Origin: Streptomyces verrucosisporus
GTDB taxonomy: Bacteria; Actinomycetota; Actinomycetes; Streptomycetales; Streptomycetaceae
Assembly: GCF_017114865.1 (NCBI RefSeq)
Contig: NZ_JADEYH010000035.1
Location: 1 to 46,118 of the forward strand
Direction of reading: 5' to 3'
DNA length: 46,118 nt
Below the pieces are notes generated by a model that made no database searches, was not told the DNA's origin, and worked only from the letters and a program-made list of their open reading frames with translations. Below, one piece after another: positions 24,501 to 31,900 of the stretch. Positions within the stretch are counted from its first letter, which is position 1. Every line of letters starts with the position of its first letter. Made by a program: the position numbers and the translations under genes.

Positions 24501-25730
24501 GTGAAGCAACTAGCCGGAGTCGAGGCGTCGTTCCGCCGCCGCGTCGAAAAAAACAGGTCGACCGCTATGCTTTCTTGGAACGCGTTTGCTGTTCGCGGTC
24601 GTGGTTTACCGGCGAAGCGTTCCGACATGCCGAAAGGGAAATTCGCTCTCACCACGGGGGGAAAGTTGGAAAACGCCGACAGAACCCTTGCCCTGTCATA
24701 CGACTCCACGCACAGAGTGCGGATCGAGGAGCTGCTGCCGGCTGACTCACCGCGCCTGAACGGCGTCGACGACGCCCATGTACACCGACTTGCCGAAATA
24801 TACGCGAGTCTGCCGCCCGTCCTCGTCCATCGCGCGACGATGCGGGTGGTGGACGGAATGCACCGGATAGCAGCGGCGTCCCTCAAGGGGCTTGAATTCG
24901 TCGAGGTCCGGTATTTCGACGGAGCCGAGGAGGACGCCTTCCTGCGGGCAGTCACGGCCAACGTCTCCCACGGGCTGCCGCTGTCGGTCGCGGACCGCAA
25001 GGCGGCCGCCCTCCGAGTCTTCGGCACCCACCCGGACCTGTCGGACCGGGCCGTCGCCGCCTGCGTCGGCCTGGATGCCAAGACCGTGGCCACCGCGCGC
25101 CGGCGTTCAGTCGGGGATTCTCCTCGGTCGAACAACCGTGTCGGCTCCGACGGAAGGTCCTATCCCCTGGACCGCACGGCCGAGCGGATGCACGCCGCGC
25201 GGCTGATGGCCACCCACCCGGACCTGCCGCTTCGGGCCATCGTCAAGGAGACGGGGCTCTCCCTCGGCACCGCGCACGACGTGCGGCAGCGGCTGCTGCG
25301 GGGGGAGTCCCCCGTCCCCGTCGGCCGCAGACAGCCTCGCGGTACGGCCTCGCCGGAACCGGCCGCCGGCGAGGCCGGCTCCCCCGGGACGGCCACCACC
25401 GCTGAGCGCGCGGTGCGCGCTCAGCGCGAGCAGGCCGCCGCGCCCGGCGGCGACCTCCCGGTCCTGGCCGGCCGGGCCCGCCTCTCGGTGGAGACGCTGC
25501 ACAAACTCGCCCGCGATCCGTCGCTCCGCCACACCGAGTCCGGCCGTCATCTGCTGCGCTGGCTCCACACGCACTTCGTTGTGGATGACTCCTGGCGGCA
25601 GCACGCGGACTCCGTTCCGCCTCACTGCTCCGCCACCGTCGCGGAACTGGCACTCCAGTGCTCCGGGAGCTGGAAGAGATTCGCCGACGAACTGTCCAGA
25701 CGGCTTACCGGAAGATCCTCCGCACCATAA
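24501..25730 (+). CDS. StrR-like pathway-specific transcriptional regulator (ParB-like domain)
   Basis: 409 aa from GTG 24501. The StrR/NovG core is clear: LPPVLVHRATMRVVDGMHRIAAASLKG, FDGAEEDAFLRAVTANVSHGLPLSVADRKAAA, then two helix-turn-helix-like parts (SDRAVAACVGLDAKTVATARRR; LRAIVKETGLSLGTAHDVRQRL). SgcR1 of the C-1027 cluster belongs to this family, so it is a probable cluster activator. Start is uncertain: GTG 24501, ATG 24567 or ATG 24627. A TTA leucine codon at 24606-24608 would be translated only from the first two, making the gene a potential bldA target. The gene region has AT-rich stretches unlike its neighbours. Confidence 0.88.
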   Translation: MKQLAGVEASFRRRVEKNRSTAMLSWNAFAVRGRGLPAKRSDMPKGKFALTTGGKLENADRTLALSYDSTHRVRIEELLPADSPRLNGVDDAHVHRLAEIYASLPPVLVHRATMRVVDGMHRIAAASLKGLEFVEVRYFDGAEEDAFLRAVTANVSHGLPLSVADRKAAALRVFGTHPDLSDRAVAACVGLDAKTVATARRRSVGDSPRSNNRVGSDGRSYPLDRTAERMHAARLMATHPDLPLRAIVKETGLSLGTAHDVRQRLLRGESPVPVGRRQPRGTASPEPAAGEAGSPGTATTAERAVRAQREQAAAPGGDLPVLAGRARLSVETLHKLARDPSLRHTESGRHLLRWLHTHFVVDDSWRQHADSVPPHCSATVAELALQCSGSWKRFADELSRRLTGRSSAP

Positions 25731-25783
25731 CCGCATGCACCTTCGAAGAACTGAGAAGACGCCTCACTCGACAAAAGGGGGAA

Positions 25784-26560
25784 ATGGTGCCAACCGCTGC
25801 TATCGAGCACGCCGTCCGCCGGGTTATCGATGACATGCATGCCAACCTCGGCCAGGAACTGACCATCGACGAGATGGCGCGCACGGCGATGTTCAGCAAA
25901 TTCCACTTCACCCGGGTCTTCAGGGATGTGACGGGCACCTCCCCCGGACGATTCCTCTCCGCGCTGCGCCTGCAGGAGGCCAAGCGTCTGCTGCTGGAAA
26001 CCGATTTCAGTGTGGCCGACATCAGCAGCCAGGTCGGATACAGCAGCGTCGGCACCTTCAGTTCGCGTTTCAAGTCCTGTGTGGGTGTCTCCCCGAGCCT
26101 GTTCCGGACGATGGGCGGGTTCGTTCCCGAACTCGTGGAGGGAAGGCCGGCCCCCGGTCACGACCCCGCGCGCGCCACCCTGCGCGGCCAGGTGCGGTTC
26201 CGCGAGGACCGCTCTCCCGGGCACTGTTTCGTCGGCCTCTTCCCCACCCCGGTTCCCCAGGGCCGGCCGGTGCGCTGCAGCGTTCTGGACGGCCCGGGGC
26301 CCTTCGAACTGACGGGCGTTCCCGTCGGCTCCTGGTATGTCCTCGTGCACTCCGTCCCGTACGGCCACGAGCACCTGCCCTCGGGCACCGACCACAAGGA
26401 CGTCGTCTCCGTCGGCCGGTACGGTCCGGTCACCGTGCGCACCGACACGCTGCTGATGCCGGCCGATATCGCCCTGCGCCCGCTGGACGCCCATGACCCG
26501 CCGGTGCTGATGGCCCTCCTCGACATGCGGACGAACGCGCTGGAGACCGTGGCGGGCTGA
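25784..26560 (+). CDS. AraC-family transcriptional regulator
   Basis: 258 aa from ATG 25784, with AAGGGGGAA upstream; the frame is open to 25658, overlapping the StrR-like gene. The DNA-binding domain is at the N-terminus (AAIEHAVRRVIDDMHANLGQ; FTRVFRDVTGTSPGRFLSALR; ISSQVGYSSVGTFSSRFKSCVGVSPSLFR). A C-terminal half of about 130 aa has no recognised motif and may bind a ligand. This reversed layout is known for AraC regulators in enediyne clusters (SgcR2-like). The gene starts 53 nt after the StrR-like stop, so the two are probably co-transcribed. Confidence 0.88.
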   Translation: MVPTAAIEHAVRRVIDDMHANLGQELTIDEMARTAMFSKFHFTRVFRDVTGTSPGRFLSALRLQEAKRLLLETDFSVADISSQVGYSSVGTFSSRFKSCVGVSPSLFRTMGGFVPELVEGRPAPGHDPARATLRGQVRFREDRSPGHCFVGLFPTPVPQGRPVRCSVLDGPGPFELTGVPVGSWYVLVHSVPYGHEHLPSGTDHKDVVSVGRYGPVTVRTDTLLMPADIALRPLDAHDPPVLMALLDMRTNALETVAG

Positions 26561-26589
26561 CGCTCCCGCCACCCGGGAGTAAAAGACCG

Positions 26590-26623
26590 AAGGCCGGCCG
26601 CGGGAATCCCCGCGGCCGGCCTT
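26590..26623. terminator. 15-bp hairpin between convergent genes
   Basis: Arms 26590-26604 and 26609-26623 are perfect complements with loop AATC. The outer A/T pairs give an AA...TT ended GC-rich stem. It separates the AraC gene (plus) from the E7-type P450 (minus) and probably terminates both. Confidence 0.88.
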
Positions 26624-26643
26624 CCGCGCGCGTCCGCGCCCCG

Positions 26644-27990
26644 TCATGGTGCCGCCCCGACCGTCATCGGCAGCCCGCCGCGCATCCGCAGGGAGAGCAT
26701 GGGCTCCGCGACCGCGGCGTGCCCCGGCACGACGGACAGGTCCAGGTCGCGGGTGACCAGAGCCGTGACGAAGACGGCCTCCATCATTCCCAGGCCGCTG
26801 CCGACGCAGAACCGGGGACCGGCTCCGAAGGGGATGTACGCGTACCGGGGCCGGCTGGCGCTCCGCGCCGGATCGAACCGTCCGGGGTCGAACCGCTCCG
26901 GATCCTCCCAGAACTCCGGGTGGCGGTGGAGCGTGTAGGGGCACACGAGCACGTCGGCCCCCGCCGACACCGTGTACCCGCCGACCTCGTCGCCGCGCCG
27001 GGCGACCCGGGGCAGTATCCACACCGGTGGGTACAGCCGCATGGCCTCCTGCACCACCTGCGTGGTGTACGTCAGTTCACGCAGGTCGTCCGCTTCGGGC
27101 ACGCGGCCGCCCAGGACCCTCCTGGACTCCTCGCGCACCAGGTCGCGCACGTGCGGGTGCACGGCCAGCAGTTGGAGGACCCAGCCCAGGGTGCTCGCCG
27201 TCGTCTCGTGGCCGGCCAGCAGCAGTGTGACCAGCTCCTCCCGGAGCAGGCGGCGGCCCGTGCGGGGGTCGGCGTGGCGGCGCGCGGCGAGGATCATCCG
27301 TGCCAGCGCGTCGTCGGCGCCGTCCCCCTCACCAATGCGAGAGGAGCGGTCGGCCACCAGCGCGTCGACGATCCGGACCAGCTCCCGGCGCGCCCGGCGG
27401 AAGCGCCGCTGGACCGGCAGCGGCAGCCACGAGGGCACCAGGTCCTGGGTGACCATGTCGAACATCGCCTGGTTCTGCACGGCCTCGAAGGCGTGCGCGA
27501 TGGAGTCGTAGGGGTCCAGGTCGGTGCCGAGCAGGGTGCGGCCGAGGACCCCGAGAGTGAGGCCGGTGACCTCCTCCAGGACATCGACCGGCCCTTCTTT
27601 CCCACGGGTCCTCAGCGACGCGACGAGTCCGGCGGCCTCCTGCGCCACGGCCCCGGCCTGGGCGTTGATACGGGCCGGTCTGAAGGCGGGCTGCGCGGTC
27701 CTGCGCTGGGCGCGCCACAGTTCGCCCTCACTGGTGAGCAGTCCGTCGCCCAGGACGCGCCGGGCCTGCACCAGGCCGATACCCTTGTGGTAGTTGGCCG
27801 CGTTGTCGGCCAGCACGTGCTTGGCGTACTCCGGGCGGTTGAAGACGTACAGCTTCCTGGGCCCCGTCACCACCCGTACGGCGTCGCCCAGCGCGGCCGC
27901 GTCCCGCATCATCGCGAGCCGGTCCACCGCGAGCTTTCTCAGCAGCCCGGGCAGGGCCGTCGGCGGCGGCCCGGGCGGGTGGGCGCTCAT
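26644..27990 (-). CDS. E7: Cytochrome P450, enediyne E7 type
   Basis: 448 aa. I-helix AGHETTAS, K-helix EAMRLYPP, PERFDPGRF, and heme loop FGAGPRFCVGSGLGMME with Cys395. The style is closer to CYP102/CYP4-like fatty-acid P450s than to the 17980 gene. E7 is part of the conserved enediyne warhead set and is thought to oxidise the nascent polyene core. Its ATG at 27990 overlaps the E6 stop (27987-27990), so it is the last coupled gene of the core operon. A hairpin lies 21 nt beyond its stop. Confidence 0.92.
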   Translation of the reverse strand: MSAHPPGPPPTALPGLLRKLAVDRLAMMRDAAALGDAVRVVTGPRKLYVFNRPEYAKHVLADNAANYHKGIGLVQARRVLGDGLLTSEGELWRAQRRTAQPAFRPARINAQAGAVAQEAAGLVASLRTRGKEGPVDVLEEVTGLTLGVLGRTLLGTDLDPYDSIAHAFEAVQNQAMFDMVTQDLVPSWLPLPVQRRFRRARRELVRIVDALVADRSSRIGEGDGADDALARMILAARRHADPRTGRRLLREELVTLLLAGHETTASTLGWVLQLLAVHPHVRDLVREESRRVLGGRVPEADDLRELTYTTQVVQEAMRLYPPVWILPRVARRGDEVGGYTVSAGADVLVCPYTLHRHPEFWEDPERFDPGRFDPARSASRPRYAYIPFGAGPRFCVGSGLGMMEAVFVTALVTRDLDLSVVPGHAAVAEPMLSLRMRGGLPMTVGAAP

Positions 27991-28532
27991 ACCGCCGCCC
28001 CGGGCGGCTCCGGTGCCAGGTCCCGCAGGCGCCCGCGGTGGAACAGCAGCGCGCCCCGGCCGGGGAGATCCTCCGCGCGGAGCACCTCCCCGAGGTAGAT
28101 GGTGTGGTCGCCGCCGTCGTACTCCCGCCACTTCTCGCACTCGAAGTGCGCCGCGGCCCCCGGAATGAGGGGGGCGTCGCAGACCAGGCCCTCCAGTCGG
28201 CCGACCGCGTCGAACTGGCCGGCGCCCATCGGCCGCGACCGGTCGGCGAAGTGCCGGGCCACGCCCTCCTGGCCGGCGCCGAGTACCGAGACCGAGAAGG
28301 TCTCGGACCGGGCGAGGCCGCGGTGCATGACCGCGTCCTTGCCGACACAGACCAGGATCAGCGGGGGGTCGAGCGAGACGGAGGTGAAGGAGTTGGCCGT
28401 CATGCCCCGCGGGGCGTCGCCACCGACCGTGACCACGGTCACGCCGGTGGCGAACGCCCCGAAGGTCCGTCTCAGCCGCACCGGGTCCCCGGCCCGGGTG
28501 CGGTCCTGTGACGGAACGGCCAAGGTGCTCAT
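27987..28532 (-). CDS. E6: NAD(P)H:flavin reductase, enediyne E6 type
   Basis: 181 aa. FGAFATGVTVVTVGGDAPRGMTANSFTSVSLDPPLILVC is the flavin_reduct (HpaC/DIM6) signature; HTIYLGEVL lies near the end. SgcE6 is the characterised reductase that supplies FADH2 to SgcC and the halogenase in C-1027 biosynthesis. Here it can serve the HpaB-type gene at 14389 and the two ACAD-fold hydroxylases. Both ends overlap neighbours by 4 nt (E10 upstream, E7 downstream). Confidence 0.94.
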   Translation of the reverse strand: MSTLAVPSQDRTRAGDPVRLRRTFGAFATGVTVVTVGGDAPRGMTANSFTSVSLDPPLILVCVGKDAVMHRGLARSETFSVSVLGAGQEGVARHFADRSRPMGAGQFDAVGRLEGLVCDAPLIPGAAAHFECEKWREYDGGDHTIYLGEVLRAEDLPGRGALLFHRGRLRDLAPEPPGAAV

Positions 28533-28987
28533 GCCGCCCTCCCCACCGGGGTCCGGCTCCGCGCCGCGTACGGCTCGAGAGCGCGGGCCAGGGAGGCGGG
28601 GACGACCGAGGGCACGGTGTTGGTGTTCGGACCGCGCATGCAGGCGATCCGCTGCCGGCCCCGTGCCACGAGGGCCTCGGCGCCGCCGGTCACCTTGACG
28701 TAGTCGAAGGTGAACTCCAGCTGCGTCTGAGCCAGTTCCGACAGCCGCATGCGGATGGACAGCTCGTCGAAGGCGGTGATCTCGGCGAAGAACTCGCAGT
28801 CCACCTTCAGCGTGAACAGCTTCAGGTCGTCCTGTACCTCGGCCAGCACCTCCGGTGCCTTCTGCTGCAGGAACAGCTCCCGGCACCGGCCCTGCCAGCG
28901 AAGGTAGTTGACGTAGTACACGTTCCCGACGAGGTTGGTCTCCTCGAATCCGACCGTGTGCCGGTACTCGAAGTAGTCGTCCGACAT
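28529..28987 (-). CDS. E10: Enediyne thioesterase E10 (TEBC), hotdog fold
   Basis: 152 aa. The sequence YFEYRHTVGFEETNLVGNVYYVNYLRWQGRCRELFL is the 4-hydroxybenzoyl-CoA thioesterase-like signature of enediyne TEBC proteins, in which Asp is replaced by Asn (NLVGN). E10 hydrolyses the polyketide from the PKSE ACP; co-expressed PKSE and E10 release a heptaene in characterised systems. It begins 3 nt after the PKSE stop and overlaps the E6 start by 4 nt. Confidence 0.95.
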   Translation of the reverse strand: MSDDYFEYRHTVGFEETNLVGNVYYVNYLRWQGRCRELFLQQKAPEVLAEVQDDLKLFTLKVDCEFFAEITAFDELSIRMRLSELAQTQLEFTFDYVKVTGGAEALVARGRQRIACMRGPNTNTVPSVVPASLARALEPYAARSRTPVGRAA

Positions 28988-28990
28988 GGT

Positions 28991-31900
28991 CTATGACCGT
29001 CCTTCCGTGAGTTCCGGTTCGTGCGTGAGGAATGCGAAGACAACGGGTTCCAGAGCGTCCCGCAGCGCGGTGACGAAGGTCGCGATCCGCAGTTCGCCCG
29101 CGGCGAAGACCACCCAGGCGTCCTCGCGCCGGGGCATCATCGTCAGCGGGGCGCCCGCCATGACACCGGCCTTCCGCAGGCACTCGACGGCGCTCCACAC
29201 CCGCGTGGCGGCGGTGTCGGGCGCCTCACCGGTCTCCTTGGTGACCAGTTCCGCCACGGCCGCGTGCTCGCCGAGCAGGCCCTCCCACTCGTCCGCCGGA
29301 CGCATGCAGACCGCCTCCAGGTCGCAGGCGACCTCTGCGTCCGCCACCGTGCTGAGGGTGATACCCAGGCCGTGCGCCGCCGACAGGTGCCGCTCTCCGC
29401 CGATCTCCGGGCGCCCGTCGGGCCGGTGGCGCACGGTCACCGGCCCCCCCAGGGTCCGGGAGGTCGCTGCCGAGGTGAACGCGCGGCGCTCGGCCACGGA
29501 CTCGACCGGTGTGTCACCGTGCGGCTCGACCGCGACCGCGACACGGGCGCCGAGCACCTCCTCCAGCGTCCGCTCCAGGTAGGGGCCCAGCAGCGGGGCG
29601 ACCCAGGGCCCGGAGCCGTCGGTCTTGCGCACCGCGTGGAGGGTCAGGCCCTCCCAGCGCTCCACGACGGCGCCGCTGGCGTCGCGGACCGCGATGTCGT
29701 ACACGTAGGTGTCGCCGTCGCGGCTGCGCTCGACCGCGCAGTAGCGCAGCTCCCGCGGGATGTTCGGGCCGGCGCCGAGCGGGTGGATGCGCTCGACCCC
29801 CGAGGGCAGCAGGGTGGCGTCGGGGACGCACACCTGGTTGCCGTGCATCAGCGCGTCGCGCATGCCGGGGTCGGCCAGCAGCAGCTCGCCGGGGAGGAAG
29901 CCGGCGAACCAGCCCTGCGGCTCCCGTACCGCCACGTCCGCGTCCACATGACGTGCCGCGGCACGGTGGAAGCGGCGCAGCCGCTGGAAGCGCTCCCCCT
30001 GGAAGAGGATGCCGCCGTACAGGTCGGCCGCCGGATCCAGCGGGACCTGCGGTGTGTCCGCGGCGGTCTGCAGGGGCGGGCCGTCCGGCGCCGCGGCGCC
30101 GGAGTAGACCAGCCGGGCGCGGAAGTGCTCCGCCGCGAAACCGGTGTCCTGGGCGTGGACGGCGACGTCGACGGTGCCCGCGCCGGTGACGGTCGCGGCG
30201 ACGCGGATGGTGGTGCTGCCATCGGGCGGGACGACGATGGGCCGCAGGAAGCGGGCGTCCTCGATCACCGGCGTCCCGGTCCATCCGGTGGTCGCGGCGC
30301 CGACCTGCGCCATGGCCTCCATGCCCATGACGGCCGGCATGAGCAGGTTGCCGTCCAGCAGATGGTCCGCGAGATAGGGATCGGTGCCCGCGTTCAGCTC
30401 GACCTCGGTGACCAGCTCCACCCCGTGGTAGCGGATCAGCGGGTTCCCGGTGAACCGCAGCAGCGGCAGGGGCGGCAGGTCGCGCCGGACCGTCTCGATG
30501 CCCTCGGTGCGGCCGCTGACGACCGTCACCACGGGCGCGTCCGGGTCGGAGACCAGCCGCAGCAGGATCTCCACGCCCTGGTCCGGGGAGACCGGGGTGA
30601 TGCCCTCGCGGGAGAGCGACTCGACGACCGAGAGCTTCTCGCCCATACCGACCCCGGACCACACCGACCACTCCACGCAGCGGGCGCGGACTTGCGGATG
30701 GGTGCGGGCGACCTCCTCGGTGAGGTCGGCCAGCCACTCGTTGGCGGTGGCGTAGTGGGCCTCGCCCCGCAGGCCGGCGCGGCCGATGATGCTGCCGAAG
30801 GTCACCAGCAGCTTCAGGTTGCCGGGCCCGACCGCGTCCAGCACGGCCCGCAGACCGTCCACCTTGGGCGCGAAGGTGCGGCGGAAATCGGCTGGCTCCA
30901 GAGCGTGCAGGGGGCCCGGCTCGTTGCGCCCGGCGCCGTGCAGCAGGCCGGTGACCGGGCCCAGCTCCCGCTCCAGTTCGGCGACGGCGGCTCGGACCTG
31001 GTCCGGTTCGGTGACGTCGGCGCGGGCGTAGCGCACGGTCACGCCGTTGCCGGTCATCCGCTCCAGGTTGCCGGCCAGCTCCCGGTCCGAGGCGGGGTCG
31101 GAGCGGCCGAGCACGGCGAGCCGCGCACCGCTGTCCAGCGCGACCGCCAGAGCGCACTCGGCGGAGATGCCCTTGCCGCCGCCGGTCACCAGCAGCACGT
31201 CCGAGGGACCGAGCGGAGTGTCGGCGCGCTCCGCCCTGACGGGCAGGGCCCGCAGCGTCGGCACGCGGCGCACCCCGTCCGCGCCGTAGTGGGCCTCGCA
31301 GAAGCGGGTGGTCGCGGCCACCTCGGCCACCACCCGGTCCACGGTGTCCCCGCCCAGCGGTGTGTGGACGACGGTCGTGCGCAGGTGGGGCGCCTCCTGG
31401 TGGAGCGTCTTGGCCAGCCCGGCCGCGCCCCGGCCGTCCTGCACCAGGACGAAGCGCCGGCCCTTCTCCCCCGCCAGGGCGGTCTTCGCCCCGGCGAGGG
31501 CCTGCTCGACCAGCTCCGGGGCGCAGCCGGCCGGCAGACACACCAGCACCCCCGGGCCGACCCCGGCGTTCTGCAGCGCGTCGCGCAGCTCCCGCGCCGC
31601 CCGGTCGCCGGTCGGCGCGAACAACTCCCAGGAGCCGTCGCCCTCGGGCGCGGCCGCCGGGGGCAGGGGCACCTCGTCCAGGTCGACGCTGAAGGCGCGC
31701 GACCAGGCGGAGGCGCCCATGATCACCGGTGTCTCCGTCCCGCCGGGGGCCTCGCCGCCGGTGGCGGCCAGTGTCTCCAGGGCCTCGGCGAGCTCGGCGA
31801 GCGTGGCGGTGGCGAAGTTGGTCGGCACCCGGGCCGCCTCGATGCCCAGGCGGGAGGCGGCCTGGTTGACGATCTGACCCACCGTGATGGAGCTCATGTG

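Noticed and set aside
24537..24580. Third AT-rich receptor site in the StrR-like gene region
   Set aside because: There is an A-run and a T-rich right side, but the CGAACACCCT core is absent and the stretch is probably coding.
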